Of a stretch of 64,000 nt of DNA, positions 10,101 to 19,065 are shown in pieces. The first letter of the stretch is position 1. Each line of letters opens with the position of its first letter. Position numbers and translations under genes: made by a program. The stretch lies in contig NZ_WIXK01000001.1 in NCBI RefSeq assembly GCF_009617595.1, positions 62,001 through 126,000 on the forward strand, given 5' to 3'. The notes beneath the pieces were generated by a model. The model was not told the DNA's origin. It ran no database searches and saw only the letters and a program-made list of their open reading frames with translations. Origin of the DNA: Tritonibacter aquimaris. GTDB taxonomy: Bacteria > Pseudomonadota > Alphaproteobacteria > Rhodobacterales > Rhodobacteraceae.

Positions 10101-10271
10101 CTGTTGTTCCAGAGGTTTAGCGGGGGATGGGCCTGCCGAACCGTTTGGAACGTGTCGTATATGAATTTGGTGTTGTATACTTTGGTATCCAGTTAAGCCA
10201 TTGAAACGAAAGTAATATTTACAAATTTAACGCGGTTGAATAGGGTCTGCAGGAAGATCAAGGAGCCGCGA

Positions 10272-11552
10272 ATGACTTCCCTTCAAGACCACCCGCTGCG
10301 TTATCAGATGGCCAATGAGCTGCATGCGCGCCCATTTCCCGCAATGTCAGCACCCAGCACGGTGATCTTTTTTGCGGTGAAAAAGCCAAGCGAAGCGGTG
10401 GCGCGTGATCGCGGGCTGGATGTAGACCATCTGCTGGCACTGCTGGACCGTCACGGCCAGCCGCACCCCAAACCCGGTGCCACCCACCATTCCGCTGAGC
10501 TTGGTCGTTATAAGCTCAAATGGGAGCAACACACCGAATTCGTGAGCTATATGCTTTATTGTGAGGGGGTAGGGGATCGCGCCTTTGATTCGGCGGATTT
10601 TAATGCGTTTCCAGCCGATTGGATGGCACAGGCCCCCGGTCAAGTAATCGCTTCGGTGATGATCCGGGTGATGGAGCGACCTGGGGATAAGCAGGTGCGC
10701 AATACTCTCGAAAGCTGGCTGGTGACTGAAAGCCTGGCAGTGTCACAGGTGCTGGATGACAGTGCGGTGATTGCCGGTGATTTCCGCATTGATGCGGCGG
10801 GGCATATGCGGTTTGCGGTCTATGCAAATAAAGACACTGGCCCCAAGCGCATCGGCCGTGTGGTGCAGCGCCTGTGTGAGATTGAGACCTACCGCGCCAT
10901 GTCGATGTTGGGGTTTTCGCGGGCGCGGGGCTTGATGCCAACAATTGGCGCGCTCGACAATCATCTGACTGATATGATGCAGGATATGACCGGGCAGACG
11001 GTGGATGCGGAGGCAACGCTGAAACATCTGCTGACGGTATCGGCCGAACTTGAATCCTTGGGCGCGCGGTCGTCCTTTCGGTTTGGCGCGACCGGGGCCT
11101 ATCAGGCCTTGGTCAACCAGCGGGTGGAACTGCTGCGCGAAGAGCGGTTTCAGGGGTTTCAGACCTTTGCCGAGTTTATGATCCGCCGCTATGACCCCGC
11201 GATGCGCACGGTGAAATCGACCGAGGCACGTTTGCTGACACTGGCCGACAGGGCGCGGCGTGCCGGTGAATTGCTGCGCACACGGGTGGATGTGGAGCGC
11301 AGTGCGCAGAACCAGGCGCTTCTTGAAAGCATGGATCGGCGCGCGGATCTGGCGCTTAGGCTGCAGCACACGGTTGAGGGGCTCTCGGTTGTGGCAATCA
11401 GCTATTATGCGGTGTCGCTGGCGTCTTATGCGCTGTATCCGCTGACCAAAGCCTTTGGTATTTCCAAGGGGATGCTGACCGCTGGGGTGACAGTGCCGGT
11501 GATTTTTCTGGTGTGGTGGATGGTGCAGCGCATCAAGAAAAGCCTGCACTGA
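10272..11552 (+). CDS. DUF3422 family membrane-anchored protein
   Basis: A 426-residue protein of the DUF3422 family, function unknown, common in proteobacteria. Recognised by its N terminus HPLRYQMANELHARPFP, the HHSAELGRYKLKWEQHTEF region near 75 and a long helical middle (about 240-370). Two hydrophobic segments near the C terminus (about 375-395 and 400-420) should anchor it in the inner membrane with the bulk in the cytoplasm. I start it at the ATG at 10272 because AAGGAG precedes it and it matches the family start; the frame itself is open from 10236. It stands alone; the 170 bases before it are AT-rich and probably hold its promoter. Confidence 0.88.
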   Translation: MTSLQDHPLRYQMANELHARPFPAMSAPSTVIFFAVKKPSEAVARDRGLDVDHLLALLDRHGQPHPKPGATHHSAELGRYKLKWEQHTEFVSYMLYCEGVGDRAFDSADFNAFPADWMAQAPGQVIASVMIRVMERPGDKQVRNTLESWLVTESLAVSQVLDDSAVIAGDFRIDAAGHMRFAVYANKDTGPKRIGRVVQRLCEIETYRAMSMLGFSRARGLMPTIGALDNHLTDMMQDMTGQTVDAEATLKHLLTVSAELESLGARSSFRFGATGAYQALVNQRVELLREERFQGFQTFAEFMIRRYDPAMRTVKSTEARLLTLADRARRAGELLRTRVDVERSAQNQALLESMDRRADLALRLQHTVEGLSVVAISYYAVSLASYALYPLTKAFGISKGMLTAGVTVPVIFLVWWMVQRIKKSLH

Positions 11553-11578
11553 AAAAACATCACTGTGTCAGATATGAA

Positions 11579-11604
11579 AAAGCCGCGCTGCGAAGCGCGG
11601 CTTT
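11579..11604. terminator. Bidirectional terminator between DUF3422 and the ABC permease
   Basis: An 11-bp stem AAAGCCGCGCT / AGCGCGGCTTT with a four-base loop. On the minus strand it runs into TTTTTC, so it mainly ends the leftward transporter operon. Confidence 0.8.
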
Positions 11605-11610
11605 GATGTT

Positions 11611-12567
11611 TCAGCGGCCCCGGATGCGCGGATCCAACGCGTCGCGCAGCCCATCACCCAGATAGTTCACGCTGAGCACGGTGAGCGAGATCAGCAGCCC
11701 CGGAAACACCACCCGTTCGGGATACAGCGTCATCCGATCAACCGAGTCATTCAACAGCCGTCCCCAGGTGGGAAAATCCGGTGGGAAGCCAAAGCCAAGG
11801 AATGACAGCGCGCTTTCGGTGATGATCGCCGTGGCAATGCCAAGCGTGGCCGAGACCATGATCGGTGACAGCACATTGGGCAGGATATGACGCATCACCA
11901 TTTTAGAACTGGTGGTGCCAACCGAACGGGCGGCAAGCACAAATTCACGCTCTTTGATCGCCAGTACATCACCGCGCACAATCCGCGCGGTGGGCATCCA
12001 GCTGGTGATGCCGATGAGGCAGACGATCAGCACAAATACCCCACCTTCCGGGCCAATGGCCTGCGACAGGGATTCACGAAACAAAACCGCCGCAACCAGG
12101 ATCATCGGCAGTAGCGGCAGTGCCAGAAACAGATCGGTGAGGCGCATGAGCACCCCGTCGAGGCGTTTGAAATAGCCTGCGGTGACACCCACAAGCGTGC
12201 CGAGGAACAGGGCCAGAACCATGGCGGCAAGCCCCACCGCAATAGACACACGCCCCCCCAGCATCAGCCGTGCCAGCGTGTCACGCCCAAGGTTGTCGGT
12301 GCCGAAAGGGTAGGCCCAGCTCACCTTGGCGCCGCTGTCCCAGATCAAACTGTAGATCGGGCGCATATCGCGCAGTTTGAGGAAATCGCGCCCGGTGGGC
12401 ACAAATTTGGCATCATTCCAATAGATCCAGGGCCCAACCACCACCGTGAGCACGATGAAGAGGAACAAGAGCCCGCCCATCAACGCACCACGGTGAGATT
12501 TGAACTGGTCCCAGACATCCAGCCACTGGCTGCGGGGTTGGGCGGCGGTGGTGGTCAGATCAGTCAT
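11611..12567 (-). CDS. ABC transporter permease (OppC/DppC type)
   Basis: One of two inner-membrane permeases of a peptide/nickel/opine-type importer. The 318 residues have an N-terminal transmembrane segment (GGLLFLFIVLTVVVGPWIYW), a periplasmic loop and a five-helix BPD_transp_1 domain, with the ATPase-contact EAA loop EREFVLAARSVGTTSSKMVMRHILPNVLSP. The ATG at 12567 overlaps the end of the upstream permease by eight bases, which indicates coupled translation; the frame extends to 12609 inside that gene, but the internal start matches the family. Substrate unknown, though oligopeptides are favoured by the nearby M20 amidohydrolase. Confidence 0.93.
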   Translation of the reverse strand: MTDLTTTAAQPRSQWLDVWDQFKSHRGALMGGLLFLFIVLTVVVGPWIYWNDAKFVPTGRDFLKLRDMRPIYSLIWDSGAKVSWAYPFGTDNLGRDTLARLMLGGRVSIAVGLAAMVLALFLGTLVGVTAGYFKRLDGVLMRLTDLFLALPLLPMILVAAVLFRESLSQAIGPEGGVFVLIVCLIGITSWMPTARIVRGDVLAIKEREFVLAARSVGTTSSKMVMRHILPNVLSPIMVSATLGIATAIITESALSFLGFGFPPDFPTWGRLLNDSVDRMTLYPERVVFPGLLISLTVLSVNYLGDGLRDALDPRIRGR

Positions 12568-13567
12568 AGCGGATCCTCGGATCGAGAATGCCATAAAGCA
12601 CATCGGCAATCAGGTTAAACAGCACGATAAGCACGGCAAAGATAAAGGTGAGGGTCTGCACCATCGGCAGGTCATTGGCTTCAATTGCGCCAATCAGCAG
12701 CTGGCCAATGCCATTAACCTTGAAGACCTGTTCAGTGATGATTGCACCGCCAAAGATCGAGGGAATGCCAAGGGCAATCACCGTGACCACCGGGATCATC
12801 GAATTGCGCAGCACATGCACCATAACAACGATGTATTCGCTGAGCCCTTTTGCGCGGGCGGTGCGCACATAGTCCTGATTGAGATTGTCGAGCATGGAGG
12901 CGCGCATAAACCGGCTGAGCTGCGCGGTGATCTGCAGCGCCAGCACCATCACCGGCATGATCATCTGCTTGAGCTGATAAGTGAAGCTCTCCCAATCCGT
13001 CACCTTGTGGGTGGTGTCATAGATCGACGGGAACCACCCCAGCTGCACCGAGAAGATCACAATCACCAGCACGCCGGAAAAGAACGGTGGCACCGAAAAG
13101 CCAACCATCGACACAAAGGTACCCATCTGATCAAACCAGCTGTACTGCCGGTAGGCGGAATAGATGCCAATAGGAATGGCAATCAGGATCGCCACCACAT
13201 AGGCTGTGCCAACAACCCAGAGCGTCTGGGGAATGCGCTGCACCACAATATCCATGACCGGTGAACGGGTCTGCCAGGAAATCACCCGGAGATCGCCTTC
13301 GGAAAAGCTGGTGCCAAAAATCGCATCCACCAACACCTGGGGCTCGATCCAGAAGAATTGCACCAGCCATTTCCAGAACCGGATATGAATGGGTTCGCCC
13401 AGGCCCAGGGCCAGACGCATCTTTTCTTTAACTTCGGGGGGAACGGTGAGCGGGACCTGCGCCATCGGGTCGCCGGGGGCGAGCTCCAAAAGCAAGAAGA
13501 TCACCAGGCTGATGAACAGTAGCGTTGGCACTGCCAGGATCAGCCGCCTGATTGTAAAGGTCAGCAT
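12560..13567 (-). CDS. ABC transporter permease (OppB/DppB type)
   Basis: The first permease of the same importer, 335 residues. It begins with the diagnostic OppB start TIRRLILAVPTLLFISLVIF and LELAPGDP, carries a long periplasmic loop (about residues 35-110), then the permease domain with the EAA loop NQDYVRTARAKGLSEYIVVM and a typical LIADVLYGILDPRIRY ending. It follows the binding-protein gene after a 132-base gap holding a strong hairpin, and overlaps the next permease by eight bases. Confidence 0.93.
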   Translation of the reverse strand: MLTFTIRRLILAVPTLLFISLVIFLLLELAPGDPMAQVPLTVPPEVKEKMRLALGLGEPIHIRFWKWLVQFFWIEPQVLVDAIFGTSFSEGDLRVISWQTRSPVMDIVVQRIPQTLWVVGTAYVVAILIAIPIGIYSAYRQYSWFDQMGTFVSMVGFSVPPFFSGVLVIVIFSVQLGWFPSIYDTTHKVTDWESFTYQLKQMIMPVMVLALQITAQLSRFMRASMLDNLNQDYVRTARAKGLSEYIVVMVHVLRNSMIPVVTVIALGIPSIFGGAIITEQVFKVNGIGQLLIGAIEANDLPMVQTLTFIFAVLIVLFNLIADVLYGILDPRIRYD

Positions 13568-13650
13568 CAGGTGGACGCCTTTATTGCGGTTTGTCTTTTG
13601 AAATGACGCCTACATCAGCGCCAATGTGCACCCTTTGGGGGGAGATGGAT

Positions 13651-13683
13651 ATGGGTGATCCCGACCAAAAGGCCGGGATCACC
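13651..13683 (-). other. Intercistronic hairpin between binding-protein and permease genes
   Basis: GGTGATCCCG (13654-13663) and CGGGATCACC (13674-13683) form a perfect 10-bp stem that extends by about three pairs to a TTTT loop when read on the minus strand. No T-run follows, so it is more likely a 3' stabiliser and processing site protecting the binding-protein mRNA than a full terminator. Such elements give more binding protein than permease. Confidence 0.65.
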
Positions 13684-13699
13684 ACGGGATAGCCCATCT

Positions 13700-15397
13700 T
13701 TATTTGATGCGGTACCAGTCTGCCGCGTTCCAGAATTCACTGTCCCAGACGTTCAGGTCCACACCACCCATAGTGTTGGAGTGTGCCGACAGACGACCAC
13801 GGTGCACCAGCGGGATCATACCGCCGTTTTCAACCATGATATCGTTGAGTTTCTTGGCAATTTCAGAACGCGCTTCGAGACCAGCGGTTGTGGCAAGCTT
13901 GGCATAAAGCGCATCATATTCTTCGTTGCAGAAGCGGGAGATATTGTCACCCTGCCACTGGGTGGCTGGACGCGGTGCCTTGTCACACAGACCGTTGCCT
14001 TGATAGGTTTGCGGGTCGGTGCCAGAGAAGGTGTTCGCATACATCTGCACATCGGCATAGAACTTCTGGAAGGTATCCGGAGAGCCGGGATCGCCACCAA
14101 AGAAGACCGAGGCGTTGACATTGCGCAGCTCGGTGTCGATGCCGATTTCGCTCCACCACTGTTTGATCAATGCCTGGAAATCCTGACGCACCGCGTTGGT
14201 GGAGGTCTGATAGAGGATCTTCATCGGCTTGCCGTTGGCTTCGCGGATGCCGTCGCCATTGGTGTCGAGATAGCCCGCATCATCCAAAAGCTTGTTGGCG
14301 GCTGCAAGATCCTGGGTCGCGCAGTCAAATGTTTCAGAGTTATAGGCTGCAGGTGCGGGCACCCAGTTACAGGTGACTTTACCCGCCTGACCATAGCCGA
14401 TTTCCACCAGCAGCGGACGGTCGATCGCCAGCGACATTGCGTTATAAACCGCCGGATCATTCAGGAAGGGGTGGCCGCGTTTGACCGAACGCTCATCCGG
14501 GCCAAGTTCGGGGCTGGGGTCGGTCTGGTTGATCATAATGCGTTCAACCAGCGGGCCAAAGCCAGCAACCGGCTTGCCTTTGCCGCCTGCTTCCATCTGC
14601 GCGATCACATCGGGGGCCAGCTGCAGGTTCCAGGCGTAGTCAAACTCGCCGGTTTCCATCACTGCACGACCTGCCGCGGTTGCGTCACCGCCGCCTTTCA
14701 GCAGAACCTTGGCAAAAGCAGGTTTGGCGGCATCGCGGTAGTTGTTGTTGGCTGAGAAAGTTACAACATCATTTGGCTTGAACTCATCAACCACAAATGG
14801 GCCGGTGCCGATCGGGCCAAAGTTTTCTGCGGTACATTCAGGCGCGCGTGCACCGGTGCAGTTTGCGAACTGTGCTTTTTGCAGGATGGGGGATTCAACA
14901 CCCACAAAAGCGCCATAGGGGAAAGGGGTTGGTTTTTCATAGGTGATACGAACAGTCAGCGCATCCAGCGCCGCGACTTCGGTAATACCTTCAAAGAAGC
15001 GCAGCTGGGCGCAGCCGCCTTCTGGGTCCATGCAGTAATCAGCGGTGAATTTGACGTCCTGTGCGGTTACATCCGTGCCGTCAGACCATTTGACGCCCGG
15101 TCTCAGTTTCCAGGTGATCTGCGTGAGGTCTTCGCTGATGCCGCCGTTTTCAAGCGTTGGGATTTCGCTTGCGAGATAAGGCACCATTTTGCCGTTTGGA
15201 TCGTACCGCGCGAGGGGTTCAATCACCAGCGATGCGGCGAGGCTGTCTTTGGTGCCACCAGACAAATATGGATTGAGGATCGAGGGCGCCTGCCACAGGA
15301 TCAGGTTGACCTGACCGTCGCTGCCTCGTTCGGCAAAGGCGGCGGGCGACAGTGCGGTTGTCGCAATCGCGCCGAGCAGAAGGGACTTCAATTTCAT
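13700..15397 (-). CDS. Peptide/nickel-type ABC transporter substrate-binding protein
   Basis: Periplasmic solute-binding protein, family 5, 565 residues. A Sec signal peptide (MKLKSLLLGAIATTALSPAAFA, cleavage before ERGSD) is followed by the family 5 core: WQAPSILNPYLSGGTKD, DGTDVTAQDVKFTADY near 120, and ADLNKLLDDAGY-like repeats near 370. The frame opens at 15439, but AAGGAG lies just before the ATG at 15397 and that start gives the signal peptide directly. It heads the leftward operon with the two permeases and is divergent from the ATPase gene. Substrate class (peptide, opine or similar) is inferred from family only. Confidence 0.94.
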   Translation of the reverse strand: MKLKSLLLGAIATTALSPAAFAERGSDGQVNLILWQAPSILNPYLSGGTKDSLAASLVIEPLARYDPNGKMVPYLASEIPTLENGGISEDLTQITWKLRPGVKWSDGTDVTAQDVKFTADYCMDPEGGCAQLRFFEGITEVAALDALTVRITYEKPTPFPYGAFVGVESPILQKAQFANCTGARAPECTAENFGPIGTGPFVVDEFKPNDVVTFSANNNYRDAAKPAFAKVLLKGGGDATAAGRAVMETGEFDYAWNLQLAPDVIAQMEAGGKGKPVAGFGPLVERIMINQTDPSPELGPDERSVKRGHPFLNDPAVYNAMSLAIDRPLLVEIGYGQAGKVTCNWVPAPAAYNSETFDCATQDLAAANKLLDDAGYLDTNGDGIREANGKPMKILYQTSTNAVRQDFQALIKQWWSEIGIDTELRNVNASVFFGGDPGSPDTFQKFYADVQMYANTFSGTDPQTYQGNGLCDKAPRPATQWQGDNISRFCNEEYDALYAKLATTAGLEARSEIAKKLNDIMVENGGMIPLVHRGRLSAHSNTMGGVDLNVWDSEFWNAADWYRIK

Positions 15398-15782
15398 AAC
15401 ACTCTCCTTGTCGGACAATTCAGTCCTGTTTCGCGGCAAGGTTGTTCCTCACCTGATGACGGCTTATGTGCTGTATTCTCGTGGGACGGGTAAGTCTCCC
15501 CCTTGTCCGCCCCTGGATCCTCTGCCTTCACATCAGATGAGAAGGAGCAGTGGAACCCCTGCGAATTTTAACGCTGGCACAACGCACCGCAGCGGTATCG
15601 AAGCAGAGTTCAGCAAAAATGCAACCCTTGGCTGGGCTAAAATTGACCATTTGGTTCAAATCGGATCAAAAAGTAGACCATTTAGTTTGATTTTGCCAAA
15701 TCGCGTGCCATAGTCGGGGAAAAATAAGCTCAATCACACGGCCTCAAAAGATGTTGATTGCGCAACTATAGGGAGAAAAGCT
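15398..15782. promoter_or_regulatory. Shared control region of the divergent transporter units, with a direct repeat
   Basis: The 385 bases hold no gene. GACCATTTGGTT (15645-15656) and GACCATTTAGTT (15676-15687) are direct repeats whose starts are 31 bases apart, close to three helical turns, about 100-140 bases before the ATPase gene and about 250 from the binding-protein gene. This is a plausible two-site operator for a regulator of the transporter. No regulator gene is adjacent. Promoter elements could not be fixed confidently. Confidence 0.5.
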
Positions 15783-17603
15783 GTGCTGGATCAACCGATT
15801 GCCCAGATCAATGGGCTGCGTGTAGAGTTCCAAACCAAAGACGGCCCAGTTGTTGGGGTGCAGGATGTCTCCTTTGACGTAAACCCCGGTGAAACCGTTT
15901 GTGTCGTTGGAGAATCCGGTTCCGGCAAGTCGGTTTCATCGCTGTCTCTGATGCGCCTTGTTGAATTTGGTGGCGGCACAATCGCAGCGGGTGAACTGCT
16001 CTTTAATCGCAAGAATGAAGGCGTTGCGGATCTCGCCAAAGCCGAGCAGGCGATGATGAAACAGATTCGCGGCAATGAGATCGGCATGATCTTTCAGGAG
16101 CCGATGACCGCGCTCAATCCGGTGTTTACCGTGGGGCGTCAGCTCAGCGAAGGGTTGCGCGTTCACAAAGGTATGAGCAAGAAACAAGCCGAGGCACGGG
16201 CGCTGGAGCTGCTCAAACAGGTGCGTATTCCCGAGGCTGAGCGCAGACTTAAGCAATATCCACATGAATTGTCGGGTGGCATGCGTCAGCGGGTGGTGAT
16301 TGCGATGGCGATGGCCTGTGAGCCGCGCCTGTTGATCGCCGATGAACCCACCACCGCGCTGGATGTGACCATTCAGGCGGAAATTCTGGCGCTGATGGAC
16401 CGGCTGAAGCGTGAAACCGGCACCGCAGTTCTGTTTATCACCCATGACATGGCGGTTGTGGCGCAGATGGCAGATCGCGTGGTGGTGATGTATCGGGGCA
16501 ATAAGGTCGAAGAAGGCCCGGTGGAGCAGATCTTTACCGCGCCCCAGCACAGTTACACCAAGTCGCTTTTGGCGGCGGTGCCCAAACTCGGGGAGATGGC
16601 AGGCACCCATTATCCCGAACCCATGCGCCTGATGGGCGAAGAAGATGTTGAAGTTGCGCCGATCAAGGGCAGCGATGAAGTTCTTCTCGAAGTTGAAAAT
16701 CTCGTCACCCGCTTTCCGGTCAAAGGCGGGCTGCTGAGACGCACCGTCAGCAATGTGCATGCGGTGGAGGATGTGTCCTTTAAGGTGATGAAAGGACAGA
16801 CACTTTCGCTTGTTGGGGAATCTGGCTGCGGCAAATCCACCGTGGGGCGGTCGCTCTTGCGTCTGGTCGAGCCTCTGGCGGGGAAGGTCTCGTTTGAGGG
16901 GCGCAATATCATGGATCTTTCGCAGCGGGAGCTGCATAAGGCGCGCCAGGATATGCAGATGATCTTTCAGGATCCGTTTGCCTCGCTCAACCCGCAGATG
17001 CAGCTCTTGGATCAGGTGGCAGAACCTTTGCGCAACTATGGGTTAGCATCGGGGAGCGAATTGCAGGACCGGGTGGCCAATCTGTTTGATCGGGTGCATC
17101 TGCCGCGCAGTTTCATGCGCCGCTATCCGCATGAAATGTCAGGCGGGCAACGCCAGCGCATTGCGATTGCCCGGGCGCTTGCGCTCAATCCCAAGCTTAT
17201 CGTTGCCGATGAAGCGGTATCGGCGCTGGATGTGTCGGTGCAGGCGCAGGTGCTTAATCTGATGATGGAGCTGCAGGCGGATCTGGGGCTGTCATTTTTG
17301 TTCATCAGCCATGATATGGCGGTGGTGGAACGGGTCAGCCATCAGGTCGGCGTGATGTATCTGGGGCGCCTGGTCGAAATCGGCCCGCGTGAGCGCGTGT
17401 TTGCCAATCCGCTGCATGCCTATACCCAGGCTCTGATGCGGGCGGTGCCGATTGCGGATCCAACCCAGCGCAAATCTGAGCGTGAGCTGAACTTCAAGCC
17501 GATCCCATCCCCCATCCATCTGATTGGGCATGAGCCGGAGCCCTCGCAGTATTTGGAAATTGAACCGGGGCATTTTGTTTTGTCCACCGATTGCGGCTAC
17601 TGA
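15783..17603 (+). CDS. ABC transporter double ATP-binding protein (DppD-DppF fusion type)
   Basis: Both ATPases of the peptide-type importer in one 606-residue cytoplasmic chain, as in GsiA-like proteins. First nucleotide-binding domain: Walker A GESGSGKS near 45, signature LSGGMRQRV near 160, Walker B LLIADEPTTALD. Second: GESGCGKS near 345, signature MSGGQRQRIAIARAL near 455, Walker B LIVADEAVSALD. Each domain is followed by the oligopeptide ATPase C-terminal extension (HSYTKSLLAAVP and HAYTQALMRAVP). GTG start with AGGGAGA upstream. It is divergent from the binding-protein operon and is followed by a terminator-like hairpin. Confidence 0.95.
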   Translation: MLDQPIAQINGLRVEFQTKDGPVVGVQDVSFDVNPGETVCVVGESGSGKSVSSLSLMRLVEFGGGTIAAGELLFNRKNEGVADLAKAEQAMMKQIRGNEIGMIFQEPMTALNPVFTVGRQLSEGLRVHKGMSKKQAEARALELLKQVRIPEAERRLKQYPHELSGGMRQRVVIAMAMACEPRLLIADEPTTALDVTIQAEILALMDRLKRETGTAVLFITHDMAVVAQMADRVVVMYRGNKVEEGPVEQIFTAPQHSYTKSLLAAVPKLGEMAGTHYPEPMRLMGEEDVEVAPIKGSDEVLLEVENLVTRFPVKGGLLRRTVSNVHAVEDVSFKVMKGQTLSLVGESGCGKSTVGRSLLRLVEPLAGKVSFEGRNIMDLSQRELHKARQDMQMIFQDPFASLNPQMQLLDQVAEPLRNYGLASGSELQDRVANLFDRVHLPRSFMRRYPHEMSGGQRQRIAIARALALNPKLIVADEAVSALDVSVQAQVLNLMMELQADLGLSFLFISHDMAVVERVSHQVGVMYLGRLVEIGPRERVFANPLHAYTQALMRAVPIADPTQRKSERELNFKPIPSPIHLIGHEPEPSQYLEIEPGHFVLSTDCGY

Positions 17604-17607
17604 CAGT

Positions 17608-17646
17608 AAAGCAGGGGGAGGGTTCCCTGCTTTGACAGGATTTTTT
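17608..17646 (+). terminator. Terminator-like hairpin after the double ATPase
   Basis: Stem AAAGCAGGG (17608-17616) / CCCTGCTTT (17625-17633), then TTTTTT at 17641-17646. The T-run is displaced by seven bases, so some read-through into the amidohydrolase gene is possible. Confidence 0.65.
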
Positions 17647-17805
17647 GCGGTCTCCACCTTAGAGAGGCTTGTGAACGGGGCGACATATCATAGCTCATAG
17701 AGAGAGCCCTGTCGCCAAGGAGCGGCCCGGTGTGGCCAGCACCCTATTTTGATTAAAACACTTGCGCCCCGTGACGGGCTGCACCCAAAAGTAAGGAAGA
17801 TACAG

Positions 17806-18969
17806 ATGCCCGTTAAAAACCGATTTGCCGAGCTGCAGGAGGAAATCACGGCCTGGCGACGCGACATTCATGAACACCCGGAAATCCTGTTTGACACCCA
17901 TCGCACCAGCGCTTTGGTGGCTGAAAAACTTAAGGAATTTGGTTGTGATGAAGTGGTCACCGGCATTGGCCGCACCGGTGTTGTTGGGGTGATCAAGGGC
18001 AAATCTGACAGCTCCGGCAAGGTCATTGGCCTGCGCGCAGATATGGATGCGCTGCCGATCCTTGAAGCCACCGGGCTGGAGTATGCCTCCAAAACACCAG
18101 GGGCGATGCACGCCTGTGGCCACGATGGTCACACTGCGATGCTGTTGGGGGCGGCGAAATACCTGTCTGAGACCCGCAATTTTGATGGCACCGCCGTGGT
18201 GATCTTCCAGCCCGCCGAAGAAGGCGGCGGCGGTGGCAAGGAAATGTGCGACGACGGTATGATGGAGCGTTGGAACATTCAGGAAGTCTACGGCATGCAC
18301 AATTGGCCGGGGCGTCCTGTGGGTTCTTTTTCTATTCGTCCCGGCGCGTTTTTTGCAGCGACCGACACGTTTGAGATCATCTTTGATGGCCGCGGTGGTC
18401 ACGCGGCAAAACCGCAGGAGGTAATCGATACCACCGTAATGGCCTCACAGGCGGTGCTGTCATTGCAGACCATTGCCTCGCGCAATGTTGATCCGGTGGA
18501 GCAGCTTGTGGTGTCGGTGACCTCGTTTGAGACCTCGTCCAAAGCGTTTAACGTGATCCCGCAGAGGGTGCATCTGCGCGGCACCGTGCGCACCATGGAT
18601 AAAGCGGTGCGTGATCTGGCGGAAGAACGGGTGAGCGCGATCTGCAACGGGGTTGCAGCGACTTTTGGCGGCAGCGTTGAAGTGAAATACAACCGTGGCT
18701 ACCCGGTGATGGTGAACACTGACGCGCAGACCGAATTCGCCGCCGAAGTGGCTGCATCGGTTTCAGGCAGCTGTGATGACGCGCCACTGATCATGGGCGG
18801 CGAGGACTTTGCCTTCATGCTGGAAGAGCGTCCCGGTGCCTATATTCTGGTGGGCAATGGTGACACCGCTGCGGTGCATCACCCGGAATATAACTTCAAT
18901 GATGACGCGATCCCGGCGGGCTGTAGCTGGTGGGCGGAAATCGTTGAGCAGCGTATGCCAGCATCCTGA
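17806..18969 (+). CDS. M20 family metallo-amidohydrolase (hippurate hydrolase/aminoacylase type)
   Basis: A 387-residue zinc-dependent amidohydrolase. Signatures are WRRDIHEHPEILFDTHRTS at the N terminus, metal ligands in HACGHDGHTAML near 100-110, PAEEGGGGGKEM with the catalytic Glu near 135, a dimerisation domain (about 185-295, GRGGHAAKPQE) and GGEDFAFMLEERPGAY with a C-terminal His in HHPEYNFND. Relatives remove N-acyl groups from amino acids or split small peptides. The ATG at 17806 has AAGGAAG upstream; the longer frame from 17749 is not needed. Its position beside a peptide-type importer suggests it processes the imported substrate. Confidence 0.92.
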   Translation: MPVKNRFAELQEEITAWRRDIHEHPEILFDTHRTSALVAEKLKEFGCDEVVTGIGRTGVVGVIKGKSDSSGKVIGLRADMDALPILEATGLEYASKTPGAMHACGHDGHTAMLLGAAKYLSETRNFDGTAVVIFQPAEEGGGGGKEMCDDGMMERWNIQEVYGMHNWPGRPVGSFSIRPGAFFAATDTFEIIFDGRGGHAAKPQEVIDTTVMASQAVLSLQTIASRNVDPVEQLVVSVTSFETSSKAFNVIPQRVHLRGTVRTMDKAVRDLAEERVSAICNGVAATFGGSVEVKYNRGYPVMVNTDAQTEFAAEVAASVSGSCDDAPLIMGGEDFAFMLEERPGAYILVGNGDTAAVHHPEYNFNDDAIPAGCSWWAEIVEQRMPAS

Positions 18970-18984
18970 TACAGGATAGCGTTG

Positions 18985-19008
18985 CAGGCGGGGGGCTCCC
19001 GCCTGTTT
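18985..19008 (+). terminator. Terminator after the M20 amidohydrolase
   Basis: Stem CAGGCGGG / CCCGCCTG with a five-base loop and a short TTT tail. A second hairpin, GCAGGGA (19038-19044) / TCCCTGC (19054-19060), lies between it and the convergent glycosyltransferase and may serve the other strand. Confidence 0.65.
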
Positions 19009-19065
19009 ACTGCCGGTGGCAGACACAGTTGGGCGTGGCAGGGAAGCAAAGCCTCCCTGCGGGCG

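Noticed and set aside
15936-16937. 333-codon minus-strand frame opposite the double ATPase
   Set aside because: Overlaps Walker A, signature and Walker B motifs read on the plus strand; no family resemblance.
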